A DNA stretch of 64,000 nt from Oscillospiraceae bacterium (GCA_015065165.1 SVQU01000005.1:28587-92586), one strand, 5' to 3'; shown: positions 25,696 to 34,316, numbered from the stretch's first letter. Numbers and translations are program-made. The notes: generated by a model not told the origin, from the sequence alone.

Positions 25696-26388
25696 ATGAA
25701 AGAAAACGAATATACAATAAAGCCTATTGCCTATATAAAAAATGCCCTTAACACAAAGTTCGGCGTGCCAAGACAAAGCGGTCTTGCCAAGGAATTAATT
25801 TCGGAAATAGTTTTCCAGCCTGAATATCGAAATCCCGAAGCCTTGCGGGGGATAACCGATTTTTCCCATTTTTGGCTTATTTGGGGCTTTTCGGAGGCAA
25901 GGCGGGATGATTGGTCGCCCACGGTTCGTCCGCCCCGTTTGGGTGGCAACGAAAGGGTAGGGGTGTTTGCAACCCGTTCGCCCTATCGTCCCAATTCTCT
26001 TGCTCTGTCCTGTGTTAAGCTAGAGGGTATAAAAAAAGATAATACCTTGGGGGACATAATCGAGGTTTCGGGGGCAGACCTTATGAACGGCACTCCCATT
26101 TACGATATAAAGCCTTATCTCCCTTATGCCGATTGTATTCCCGATGCGTCAGGAGGATTTGCCCCCGACGGCGGCAAGGTTTTAAGGGTTGCTTTTGATT
26201 CCCCAATCCCTGCGGATATGACGGAAAAGGACAAATCGGCTTTAACCGAAATACTTTCCCGCGACCCGCGCCCTCAATATCACGATGATGCAACCCGTGT
26301 TTACGGAATGTCTTTTGGTAAATACGAGGTGAAATTCCGCGTTGAAAACGAAGATTTGTTCGTTGTGGCAATAACAGCTGAAAAATAG
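25696..26388 (+). CDS. trmO: tRNA (N6-threonylcarbamoyladenosine(37)-N6)-methyltransferase TrmO
   Basis: A TsaA-like beta-barrel methyltransferase (230 aa) that methylates t6A37 in certain tRNAs with SAM. The signature ATRSPYRPNSLALSCVKL is at about residues 96-113 and the segment SHFWLIWGFSEAR at about 57-69 is typical. The C-terminal part (about 165-230) is the extension found in bacterial TrmO, with a DPRPQY-type motif near residue 191. It appears to be monocistronic with its own promoter. Confidence 0.9.
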   Translation: MKENEYTIKPIAYIKNALNTKFGVPRQSGLAKELISEIVFQPEYRNPEALRGITDFSHFWLIWGFSEARRDDWSPTVRPPRLGGNERVGVFATRSPYRPNSLALSCVKLEGIKKDNTLGDIIEVSGADLMNGTPIYDIKPYLPYADCIPDASGGFAPDGGKVLRVAFDSPIPADMTEKDKSALTEILSRDPRPQYHDDATRVYGMSFGKYEVKFRVENEDLFVVAITAEK

Positions 26389-26420
26389 TGTTAAAACCGC
26401 CCTAGGGCGACAAAAAACGC

Positions 26421-26449
26421 TTGATAAAACGCTGAAAATGTGGTAAAAT
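26421..26449 (+). promoter_or_regulatory. SigA-type promoter of the zinc-ribbon protein gene
   Basis: TTGATA (26421-26426), 17 bp, TAAAAT (26444-26449), 34 bp before the start codon. Confidence 0.75.
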
Positions 26450-26482
26450 TTTACTTGTAAGTATGCAGAAAAGAGGTTTTTT

Positions 26483-27118
26483 ATGAACTGTAATAAATGC
26501 GGAAAGCCTGTTGGAGAAAACGCAACCTTTTGCGAAAGCTGCGGCGCTCTTTGCGGTAACAATCTTTTCGTTTACAGCAGAGCAAAATATTTCGATTCAC
26601 CGCTGTGCTCCAAGAAATCCAAAACCTTAACCACCGTGGGTTGGGTGTTGGTTGCGGCTGTTGCGGTGTGTCTTTTGGGCGTTCTTTTTATGTCTATGCA
26701 GGCGGTTCCGCCCGCTTTGGATGCACTTTCAAAATGCGAATCCGTAGGCGAGGTTATAAGAACTATGGAAAGCCTTTCAGGAGCACCTCTGGGGCTTACC
26801 GAAGAGGATTTAATGATGTTTAATGCCGACGTTAGTGAATTAATAGAAACTATCGGTTTGATATTTGTCATCACAATCGTGGTTTCGTCGGTTATGGCTT
26901 TGGCGGTTATATGGCTTTCTATCTTCACCGTGTATAAAAAGAGCTTTAAATGTTCCGTTTGGGCGGCAATTCTTTGTGCTTTTTCGGTTTCGAACCTTTT
27001 GGTTTTCGGTATGAGCATAGGTCTTACCTTTATTGCCAATGCTTGGAATAAAGAATATAAAGAATATTGCGCGAATCCCCGTATGGCAGAGGGAAATTCT
27101 AATTTTAACTTTTCTTAA
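26483..27118 (+). CDS. Zinc-ribbon domain membrane protein of unknown function
   Basis: 211 residues. The N-terminus has a short zinc ribbon with CNKCGKP and CESCGAL (Cys at about 3, 6, 17 and 20). Three hydrophobic segments follow at about 50-73, 125-158 and 165-195, with an extracytoplasmic stretch of about 45 residues between the first and second. Such proteins are common in Clostridia and no specific role can be given. AAGAGG precedes the ATG. The gene ends 17 bp before tex and may be co-transcribed with it. Confidence 0.75.
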   Translation: MNCNKCGKPVGENATFCESCGALCGNNLFVYSRAKYFDSPLCSKKSKTLTTVGWVLVAAVAVCLLGVLFMSMQAVPPALDALSKCESVGEVIRTMESLSGAPLGLTEEDLMMFNADVSELIETIGLIFVITIVVSSVMALAVIWLSIFTVYKKSFKCSVWAAILCAFSVSNLLVFGMSIGLTFIANAWNKEYKEYCANPRMAEGNSNFNFS

Positions 27119-27135
27119 AAAGTGAGGATATATAA

Positions 27136-29280
27136 ATGGATATTATCGGAAAAATAGCAGAAGAACTTAAAATAAGAGTAACTCAGGTTGAAGCGGCGGT
27201 TAATCTTATCGACGAGGGCAACACAATTCCCTTTATCGCAAGATACCGTAAAGAAGCTACAGGCTCGTTGGACGACGAAAAATTGCGCGAGCTTGGCGAA
27301 AAGCTGGAATTTTACCGTGCGTTGGACGCAAGACGTGCCGACGTGCACCGCCTTATCGACGAGCAGGGAAAGATGACCGAAGAACTTGCCGCGGCTATCG
27401 AAAACGCGAAAACCCTTTCGGAATTAGAGGACATTTACCGTCCTTACCGTCCCAAACGCCGCACCCGTGCTACCATTGCGGCAGAAGCAGGTCTTACCCC
27501 CTTGGCAGAGCTTATGCTCGCGCAGGAAAAGGGCGTTGATATCCTTGCCGAGGCAGAAAAGTTCCTAAACCCCGAAAAGAAGATTGAAACCGCCGATGAT
27601 GCTATTGCAGGCGCAAAGGACATTATCGCCGAGCAGATTTCCGACAATGCCGATTACCGCAAATGGATTCGCGAATTTACATACCGCACCGGCAAGCTTG
27701 TTTCCAAGGCAAAAACCGAGGAAGATAGCGTTTACCGCCTTTATTACGATTATAACGAGCTTCTTTCCAAAATGCCCTCCCACCGTGTTCTTGCGGTGGA
27801 CCGTGGCGAAAAGGAAGGTATCCTTACCGTTAAGGTAGAGGTTGAAAAGGAAAAGGTGTTCGCTTATTTAAGAAGTCAGGTGCTTCTTGCCCACCATTGC
27901 TCGTCTACCGATTACGTTGGAGAAGCATCCGATGATGCTTACGAGCGTCTTATTGCCCCCTCGGTTCAAACCGAAATGCGTAACCTTATCACCGACAACG
28001 CCCAGGAACAGGCGATTCGCGTTTTCGGCGAAAACCTAAAAAATTTGCTTATGCTTCCTCCCGTTAGGGGCAAGGTGGTTATGGGCTTCGACCCCGCTTA
28101 CCGTACAGGCTGTAAAATCGCCATTGTTAACGATGTGGGCGACGTTCTTGATACCACCGTGGTTTATCCCACCCCTCCTCAGAACAAAACCGAAGAAGCA
28201 AAGGCAAAGCTTACTCAGCTTATAAATAAGCATAAGGTTGATATTATCTCTATCGGTAACGGTACCGCATCTAAAGAAAGCGAAATTTTCGTTGCGGGTA
28301 TGATAAAGGAAATCGACCGTCCCGTTAGCTACATAATGACAAACGAGGCAGGTGCTTCGGTTTATTCGGCTTCCAAATTGGCAAGCGAGGAATTCCCCCA
28401 GTTCGACGTTTCTTTAAGAAGTGCGGTTTCCATCGCCCGCCGACTTCAAGACCCGTTGGCAGAATTGGTTAAAATCGACCCCAAGGCTATCGGTGTAGGT
28501 CAATATCAGCACGATATGGAGCAAAAAGCGCTCGATACCTCCTTGGCAGGTGTTGTGGAATCCTGCGTTTCGGGTGTTGGTGCAGACCTTAACACTGCTT
28601 CGGTAAGCCTTCTTTCTCATATCGCAGGTATTAATTCCAAGGTTGCGAAAAGCATTTATGAATACCGCACCACCGTTTCCCGCTTTAAAACCCGCGCAGA
28701 GCTTTTAAAGGTTAAGGGTATCGGCGAAAAGGCATATAAACAGTGTGTGGGCTTCCTTCGTGTGCCCGAAAGTAAAGAGGTTTTGGATAACACCTCGGTT
28801 CACCCCGAAAGCTACGGCGCGGCTTATTCCTTGCTAGCACTTTTAGGGTTCGAAAAAGAGGACGTGCGTTTGCGTAAGCTTGGCGAATTGAAGCAACGTC
28901 TTGAATCTCAGGGCAAGGCAAAAATCGCCGAACAATTGGGTATAGGTATACCCACCCTTGACGATATCGTTTCCGAGCTTGAAAAGCCCGGTCGCGACCC
29001 TCGTGATGAGCTTCCTCCCCAGATTTTGCGTACCGATGCTATGGATATTTCCTCTCTTAAAACGGGTATGGAATTTGTGGGCACCGTGCGTAACGTTGCC
29101 GATTTCGGCGCATTCGTTGATATCGGTGTGCATCAGGACGGCTTGGTGCATATAAGCAAGCTTTCGGATAAGTTTGTTAAACGCGCTGCCGACGTGGTTA
29201 AGGTTGGGGACATTATAAAAGTTCGCGTTATCGACGTTGACGTTGCAAAAAAACGTATTTCTCTTGAAAAAATACGTTAA
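27136..29280 (+). CDS. tex: Tex family RNA-binding transcription accessory protein
   Basis: 714 residues, normal for Tex. Order: N-terminal helical Tex domain, a YqgF/RuvC-like domain (VVMGFDPAYRTGCKIAIV at about 315-332), a helix-hairpin-helix region (AELLKVKGIGEKAYKQC at about 520-536) and a C-terminal S1 RNA-binding domain (GMEFVGTVRNVADFGAFVDI, about 640-659, to the end). Tex proteins bind nucleic acid and affect transcription and stress survival. AGTGAGGA stands before the ATG. Confidence 0.94.
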   Translation: MDIIGKIAEELKIRVTQVEAAVNLIDEGNTIPFIARYRKEATGSLDDEKLRELGEKLEFYRALDARRADVHRLIDEQGKMTEELAAAIENAKTLSELEDIYRPYRPKRRTRATIAAEAGLTPLAELMLAQEKGVDILAEAEKFLNPEKKIETADDAIAGAKDIIAEQISDNADYRKWIREFTYRTGKLVSKAKTEEDSVYRLYYDYNELLSKMPSHRVLAVDRGEKEGILTVKVEVEKEKVFAYLRSQVLLAHHCSSTDYVGEASDDAYERLIAPSVQTEMRNLITDNAQEQAIRVFGENLKNLLMLPPVRGKVVMGFDPAYRTGCKIAIVNDVGDVLDTTVVYPTPPQNKTEEAKAKLTQLINKHKVDIISIGNGTASKESEIFVAGMIKEIDRPVSYIMTNEAGASVYSASKLASEEFPQFDVSLRSAVSIARRLQDPLAELVKIDPKAIGVGQYQHDMEQKALDTSLAGVVESCVSGVGADLNTASVSLLSHIAGINSKVAKSIYEYRTTVSRFKTRAELLKVKGIGEKAYKQCVGFLRVPESKEVLDNTSVHPESYGAAYSLLALLGFEKEDVRLRKLGELKQRLESQGKAKIAEQLGIGIPTLDDIVSELEKPGRDPRDELPPQILRTDAMDISSLKTGMEFVGTVRNVADFGAFVDIGVHQDGLVHISKLSDKFVKRAADVVKVGDIIKVRVIDVDVAKKRISLEKIR

Positions 29281-29296
29281 ATATGCAAAATTTCTA

Positions 29297-29325
29297 TTGA
29301 ATTTATGCAAAAATAGGTATATAAT
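29297..29325 (+). promoter_or_regulatory. Promoter of gdhA
   Basis: TTGAAT (29297-29302), 17 bp, TATAAT (29320-29325). The -10 lies in a 13-bp direct repeat, TATATAATAACAC, at 29318-29330 and 29334-29346, so a second -10 copy occurs 16 bp downstream. Confidence 0.82.
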
Positions 29326-29359
29326 AACACCGCTATATAATAACACGGCAAATAAATAA

Positions 29360-30733
<1,374 letters not shown>

Positions 30734-30735
30734 GG

Positions 30736-30885
30736 CGCTTCGCTTTCCATTGAAAACACACGGTTTTCAATGGGGATTGTGAGTTTCGTTCGCTCGCGCC
30801 AAGTTTGTGCGCGGCACTTCGTGCCTTGTCCAAACTTGCGAAACTCTAAGGAATAAAAATCGACGCACGTGTCGCCGATTTTTAT
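30736..30885 (+). repeat. Three-hairpin structured element, copy 1
   Basis: Lead CGCTTCGCTTT (30736-30746); helix P1, 11 bp, CCATTGAAAAC/GTTTTCAATGG (30747-30757/30763-30773); nested P2 with outer helix GAGTTTCG/CGAAACTC (30781-30788/30839-30846), a 12-base one-sided bulge TTCGCTCGCGCC, inner helix AAGTTTG/CAAACTT and a GGCAC/GTGCC tip; then TAAGGA and P3 ATAAAAATCG/CGATTTTTAT (30853-30862/30876-30885). Copy 2 keeps the linkers and the pairing with different helix sequences. The element may be a 3'-end RNA structure of gdhA or a mobile palindromic repeat. Confidence 0.75.
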
Positions 30886-30903
30886 GGAGATTTCATTGTA
30901 TGA

Positions 30904-31080
30904 CGCTTCGCTTTCGAAGAAAAACGCTTGTTTTTCTTCGGTTTAGCACCTTCGTTCGCTCGCGCCGAATTTGTGCATAAATGTCCAAATTCGCGAAGGT
31001 GTAAGGTATAAAAATCAACTTATGGGGTCCTCGCAAAATGCAATTTTGTGGGGTGTGAATCTAATGTCCTTGATTTTTAT
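30904..31080 (+). repeat. Three-hairpin structured element, copy 2
   Basis: Same order as copy 1, 168 bp later: CGCTTCGCTTT (30904-30914); P1 CGAAGAAAAAC/GTTTTTCTTCG (30915-30925/30930-30940); P2 outer CACCTTCG/CGAAGGTG (30947-30954/30994-31001), the identical bulge TTCGCTCGCGCC (30955-30966), inner GAATTTG/CAAATTC; TAAGGT; P3 ATAAAAATCAA/TTGATTTTTAT (31008-31018/31070-31080). The P3 loop is enlarged and contains the palindrome at 31024-31053. Confidence 0.75.
31024..31053 (+). repeat. Dispersed GGGGTCC-palindrome, copy B (inside P3 of element copy 2)
   Basis: GGGGTCCTCGCAAAAT, a short loop, then ATTTTGTGGGG. Two G-T pairs occur in the stem. It matches copies at 23687-23716 and 53541-53571. 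Confidence 0.6.
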
Positions 31081-31094
31081 GGGAATTTAAATAT

Positions 31095-31126
31095 AAAACG
31101 GGCAAATCCTTTGCCCGTTTTGTTTT
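31095..31126 (+). terminator. Terminator downstream of gdhA and its repeat elements
   Basis: AAAACGGGCAAA (31095-31106) and TTTGCCCGTTTT (31110-31121) pair perfectly and more T residues follow. Confidence 0.85.
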
Positions 31127-31156
31127 AGGTGAGCAAGACTCTGCATTCACCTATTT

Positions 31157-31177
31157 TGTAGAGGACGGCGTCCTCAA
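31157..31177 (-). repeat. Partial GAGGACGCCG repeat
   Basis: Read on the minus strand, GAGGACGCCGTCCTCTACA shares the core and the CTACA end of the copies at 23857 and 23976, but its arms are shorter. Confidence 0.5.
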
Positions 31178-31215
31178 CTATTGGTTGTAAACCAAAATAC
31201 ACAACGGAGGTCTTT

Positions 31216-31338
31216 ATGGCTAAAAGAAGAAAACAAAAACGATTTTTTATGAAGAAAAAGAATTCGGTGATTTTGTTCGTTCTTTCTCTTTTGGCGTTTA
31301 TCGGCGCATTCGCACTGTTGGTTTATATGAACAAATAA
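31216..31338 (+). CDS. Small basic single-pass membrane protein, 40 aa
   Basis: An ATG at 31216 preceded by CGGAGG opens a 40-codon frame. The first 16 residues are very basic (MAKRRKQKRFFMKKKN), followed by one hydrophobic helix (about 17-37) and MNK at the end, giving an N-in single-pass topology. Terminators lie on both sides (31095-31126 and 31380-31419), so it is its own transcription unit. No family is recognised. The good ribosome site and clean charge/hydrophobic pattern support a real gene. Confidence 0.65.
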   Translation: MAKRRKQKRFFMKKKNSVILFVLSLLAFIGAFALLVYMNK

Positions 31339-31344
31339 ATATAA

Positions 31345-31367
31345 CCCAAAGGTCTAGAGCCTTTGGG
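31345..31367. other. Hairpin after the 40-aa gene
   Basis: CCCAAAGG (31345-31352) pairs with CCTTTGGG (31360-31367). No T run follows, so it may only protect the mRNA end. Confidence 0.4.
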
Positions 31368-31379
31368 CGGTCATAACAA

Positions 31380-31419
31380 AAAATACTGTCGAAGGTAAAA
31401 ACACTTTCGACAGTATTTT
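31380..31419. terminator. Bidirectional terminator between the 40-aa gene and the CarD-like gene
   Basis: A perfect 14-bp stem, AAAATACTGTCGAA (31380-31393) and TTCGACAGTATTTT (31406-31419), with T-rich flanks on both strands. Confidence 0.88.
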
Positions 31420-31435
31420 GCTTTTTATAAAATTT

Positions 31436-31936
31436 TTAACAACCCATTTTTTCGATAACTCGTTCGCTCACGTTAGATTTTGAAATTTCCAACGCGGCGG
31501 CAAGCTCGCCGAAAAGCAAATCCTCGGATTTTTTCATAAATCTTTCGTCAATGGCGGAAAGCTTCTTTTTGCTTTCAATAAGGCCCTTGCGCTTGTGATA
31601 AATAGAAACGATAAGCGAAACCAATTCATCACAATCGTGGGTTTTAATTATCTTATCGTATATTTCCGAAACAACTCTTGGTGCGCCTTGGGGGAGAGTT
31701 TTGGGTTCAACGGTAGAAAAACTGTTTATCAACGCCTCTGCTTCGTCCACCGTAACGATAGGACGCATATAAACGTTGCTGTTATCTGCAGGGGTGTAGA
31801 TAACACAACTTTGATAAAGGGGTTGAAGCTTATAGCAGCTTGTAATTTCTCCTAAAAAGGGGCGTTCCTCTATCCCTTCCACACGGCAAACGCCGGTTTC
31901 TCCGTAAATAATAAGCTCACCAATAGAGAATTTCAT
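31436..31936 (-). CDS. CarD family transcriptional regulator
   Basis: 166 residues from the ATG at 31936, preceded by CGAGGTTAAG. The N-terminal 60-70 residues form a CarD/TRCF RNA polymerase-interacting domain (FSIGELIIYGETGVCRVEGI, and a YMRPI strand end), and the rest is helical, as in CarD/CdnL proteins that bind the RNAP beta subunit and stabilise open complexes. The reading frame is open further upstream, but no ribosome site supports a longer form. It has a promoter at 32122-32150 and a leader of about 180 bases with inverted repeats. Confidence 0.88.
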   Translation of the reverse strand: MKFSIGELIIYGETGVCRVEGIEERPFLGEITSCYKLQPLYQSCVIYTPADNSNVYMRPIVTVDEAEALINSFSTVEPKTLPQGAPRVVSEIYDKIIKTHDCDELVSLIVSIYHKRKGLIESKKKLSAIDERFMKKSEDLLFGELAAALEISKSNVSERVIEKMGC

Positions 31937-31958
31937 AGACTTAACCTCGAAAAATAGA

Positions 31959-32021
31959 CACACGGGAGAAACGAAACCGAAAAACGAAACCGAACCGAAA
32001 TGATTAAAAACAACCCGTGTG
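31959..32021 (-). promoter_or_regulatory. Leader region of the CarD-like gene with inverted and tandem repeats
   Basis: CACACGGG (31959-31966) and CCCGTGTG (32014-32021) pair and enclose tandem CGAAACCGAA-type units (31971-32000). Further upstream ATTCGG (32042-32047) can pair with CCGAAT (32081-32086). In the transcript these would be two stem-loops before the ribosome site. The role is not known; autoregulation is one option. Confidence 0.5.
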
Positions 32022-32121
32022 AAACTGTAATTAACCAAAAGATTCGGCGTGAATGTTATGTGAAAATCGAATTCGAAAAACCGAATATCGACATAAAATA
32101 CAAACATAACAACACTTTAAC

Positions 32122-32150
32122 ATTATAGCACAAAAAGAATTTTTCCGCAA
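32122..32150 (-). promoter_or_regulatory. Promoter of the CarD-like gene
   Basis: On the minus strand TTGCGG (32150-32145) and TATAAT (32127-32122) are 17 bp apart. The -10 is perfect, the -35 weak. Confidence 0.6.
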
Positions 32151-32220
32151 GGAAAAAACAACAAAAAATTCACTAAATTTTAATATATTATTTTCTTAAA
32201 ATGTGCACAAATTGTCCCGA

Positions 32221-32251
32221 AAACAAAAACAGCCGTGTTTTTGTCGGCTGT
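32221..32251 (-). terminator. Terminator of the SGNH hydrolase gene
   Basis: ACAGCCG (32229-32235) and CGGCTGT (32245-32251) pair; on the minus strand a T-rich run follows. Confidence 0.75.
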
Positions 32252-32270
32252 TTCTTTGGTGGAAATATAA

Positions 32271-32954
32271 TTAAACAAGTTCGGGGGTGGAAAGGATATT
32301 CTTTTGAAAAACCTCTTTTATAAGAGTATGTCCCTCGGGGCTGGGGTGCATTCCGTCGACTCCGATCATATTTAGCATACTGTGATGGCAAAGGAAGTTA
32401 CTGCGAAGGTCCAAAATGGGGCATTTCGCCAAATTCGCAACCCTTTCGGCGATATGGCTGTAATATTCCTGCCAACGGGCGATACGGTTTATATCCCCAA
32501 GCCAATTAAGAATATTATCGAAATTAAGCCCTTTGGAAACCCAGTTCATAAATCTTTCGGAATCGATAGGCACAAGGTTGCAAACTGCCACGGTTGCGCC
32601 CTTTTGACGGGCATAATCTATCATCTTAAGGTAAACCTCTTGAAACTTCTCGGCGGTGGTGTTGGGAAGAAACTCGCCCTTGGGGTTATTCGAAACCTCC
32701 GACCAATTATAATTACAATCGTTTCCGCCGTATTCAAGAATAACAACGGTGTCCTTGTCGCAATCGCCAAGGGTGTCCTTCATAATTTCAAACCCTTGCT
32801 CAATGGTGGCGCCCATTTTGCAGTTGTTTTCAACTTCAATGCCGTTTTCAGCCAGTTCATTAAACCTATATCCGAAAAGCTTATAGCGGTTAAGCTCCTC
32901 GTTAAACATAACACCCTTTAAAATAGAGTCGCCGTAGATTTTAATTTTTTTCAA
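32271..32954 (-). CDS. SGNH/GDSL-family hydrolase
   Basis: 227 residues, cytoplasmic (no signal peptide). Block I KIYGDSILKG puts the nucleophilic Ser at residue 10; block III is GGNDCNYNW (about 76-84) with the Asn; block V is DGMHPSPEGH (about 204-213) with the catalytic Asp and His. These are the full SGNH set, so an ester or deacetylation reaction on a lipid or sugar substrate is likely; the substrate cannot be told. The tandem repeat TTCGTTATATTAAG lies just upstream. Confidence 0.85.
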   Translation of the reverse strand: MKKIKIYGDSILKGVMFNEELNRYKLFGYRFNELAENGIEVENNCKMGATIEQGFEIMKDTLGDCDKDTVVILEYGGNDCNYNWSEVSNNPKGEFLPNTTAEKFQEVYLKMIDYARQKGATVAVCNLVPIDSERFMNWVSKGLNFDNILNWLGDINRIARWQEYYSHIAERVANLAKCPILDLRSNFLCHHSMLNMIGVDGMHPSPEGHTLIKEVFQKNILSTPELV

Positions 32955-33201
32955 CAGAAATCATCCTTTTCGTTATATTAAGTTCGTTATATTAAGCGCG
33001 TCGGGAGGTAGTTAAAATCCGCCCTCGACGGTTATAAAAGCGCGTTGATTATATCAACGTAAAAAGTCTAACCCAAATCTCCCCAAAAGTCCACCTACAC
33101 CTGTGAAAACCAACCCCACCGCTGGGGTTCGGGGCGGTAGAGAAAAAATTCTACACCTCTACTGTGGGTAGAAAACCTTGAAAAATCAAGGTTTTTAAGG
33201 C
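32955..33201. other. Intergenic region between divergent SGNH and XRE genes
   Basis: Holds a 14-bp tandem repeat TTCGTTATATTAAG (32969-32982 and 32983-32996), a hairpin CGTCGGGAGG/CCCTCGACG (32999-33030), a stem AACCCC/GGGGTT (33113-33130) and AAAACCTTGA/TCAAGGTTTT (33172-33195) just before the XRE promoter. No gene was seen. Confidence 0.5.
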
Positions 33202-33230
33202 TTGACAAGGGCTGTTGAAAGTGATATATT
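33202..33230 (+). promoter_or_regulatory. SigA promoter of the XRE membrane regulator
   Basis: TTGACA (33202-33207), 17 bp, TATATT (33225-33230), 25 bp before the start codon. Confidence 0.82.
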
Positions 33231-33254
33231 AAATACGGAAGGAGTTGTTGCGGA

Positions 33255-33854
33255 ATGACGGATTATAAAAGAATTATCGCAAATAATATATCCGAGCTGC
33301 GCAAAGCGGTGCCTTATACTCAGGCAGAGCTTGCCGAAAAATTGAATTATTCCGACAAGGCTGTTTCCAAATGGGAGCGAGGGGAATCTATCCCCGACGT
33401 GGTTGTTCTTAAACAGATTGCGGATTTGTTCGGCGTTACTGTGGATTATCTTTTAGAAGAGGTTCACCCCTTGCGTGGCACTATGCAAAGTGTACCCAGA
33501 CAGCTAAAGCGCAACAGAATACTTATAACAGGTTTGGCGTGTATGCTGGTTTTCCTTATCGCCACCTTTGTTTTTGTGGTTATGGATTTGGCAACCGCGG
33601 TGGGCGGGATTTGGCTTGCTTACGTTTATTGTGTTCCCATTTGTTCTATATTGCTTATTATTTTTAATTCCATTTGGGGCAAAAAACGGCTTAATTTCGC
33701 TTTTATATCCCTTTTGGTGTGGAGTATTCTTGCTTGTATTTATCTCACCATAGGAAACTATAACAATTGGATTATCTTCGTTATCGGGATTCCCGCCCAG
33801 GTTATCATTCTTATGTGGTCGGGGATTAAGGCTCGCTTTAAAAAGAAGGATTAA
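33255..33854 (+). CDS. XRE-family regulator with four transmembrane helices
   Basis: 199 residues. Residues 7-65 form a helix-turn-helix domain (YTQAELAEKLNYSDKAVSKW, SIPDVVVLKQIADLFGVTVDYLL). A linker leads to four hydrophobic segments at about 92-113, 119-145, 148-168 and 173-193. This layout, a soluble HTH fused to a membrane domain, suggests a regulator that senses a membrane signal; the target is not known. GGAAGGAG stands about 10 bp before the ATG. A small gene follows after 31 bp. Confidence 0.82.
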   Translation: MTDYKRIIANNISELRKAVPYTQAELAEKLNYSDKAVSKWERGESIPDVVVLKQIADLFGVTVDYLLEEVHPLRGTMQSVPRQLKRNRILITGLACMLVFLIATFVFVVMDLATAVGGIWLAYVYCVPICSILLIIFNSIWGKKRLNFAFISLLVWSILACIYLTIGNYNNWIIFVIGIPAQVIILMWSGIKARFKKKD

Positions 33855-33885
33855 GGCAATCAGGCTTAATGGCAAGGAGTTAATA

Positions 33886-34191
33886 ATGTACAAGGTAATA
33901 ATTGAACTTAAAAAGGATATTTCTGAAGACGTGCTGAAAAAACTGACCGAGACCATAAACTCGGCGTTTGATAATCGGCTTGGCACTATCGCTAATTCTC
34001 ATATTTCTTCCCCATATCGCTTTGTATTTGTCGGTGGTGAAGAAGAATTCACTTGCTTGCAAATTGGATTGTTGGCTTTGGGTGAAGAAAAAACTTTTAT
34101 GTCGAATGTTGCCGTTTGGGAATGGGCAGACGATGATGAACCCGAAGAAGCTGAAAATTTGATTGAAATTTACTCTAAACCCGTAAGGTAA
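33886..34191 (+). CDS. Hypothetical protein, 101 aa
   Basis: A soluble acidic protein with mixed alpha/beta pattern: MYKVIIELKKDISEDVLKKL at the start looks like a strand-helix unit, and the C-terminal half has an acidic patch (ADDDEPEEAE). No family or motif is recognised. AAGGAG is placed 8 bp before the ATG, and the gene follows the XRE membrane regulator closely, so the two may be co-transcribed. The closing codons sit in a duplicated GTAAGGTAA word (34183-34191 and 34209-34217). Confidence 0.6.
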   Translation: MYKVIIELKKDISEDVLKKLTETINSAFDNRLGTIANSHISSPYRFVFVGGEEEFTCLQIGLLALGEEKTFMSNVAVWEWADDDEPEEAENLIEIYSKPVR

Positions 34192-34217
34192 TTGATGTGG
34201 CAAATAAAGTAAGGTAA

Positions 34218-34265
34218 GTTACTTTCGACCTCGATACCAACGCGATTGAAAAGATTGAAGCATAA
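34218..34265 (+). pseudogene. Possible C-terminal gene remnant
   Basis: The 15 codons VTFDLDTNAIEKIEA followed by TAA read like the end of a real protein, and in the same frame upstream IDVANKVR precedes an in-frame stop. No start or ribosome site is present. It may be a fragment of a decayed gene or chance. Confidence 0.25.
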
Positions 34266-34300
34266 AAAATCACGGTTCTTTAATTTGAACCGTGATTTTT
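34265..34300. terminator. Terminator after the XRE / 101-aa genes
   Basis: AAAAATCACGGTTC (34265-34278) and GAACCGTGATTTTT (34287-34300) form a perfect 14-bp stem. It can also serve the minus-strand lipoprotein gene that ends at 34317. Confidence 0.88.
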
Positions 34301-34316
34301 GTTTTATGGGTGAAGT

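Noticed and set aside
31440..31470. Extra copy of the TTCGCTCGC bulge motif
   Set aside because: It lies in the coding end of the CarD-like gene, with no flanking inverted arms.
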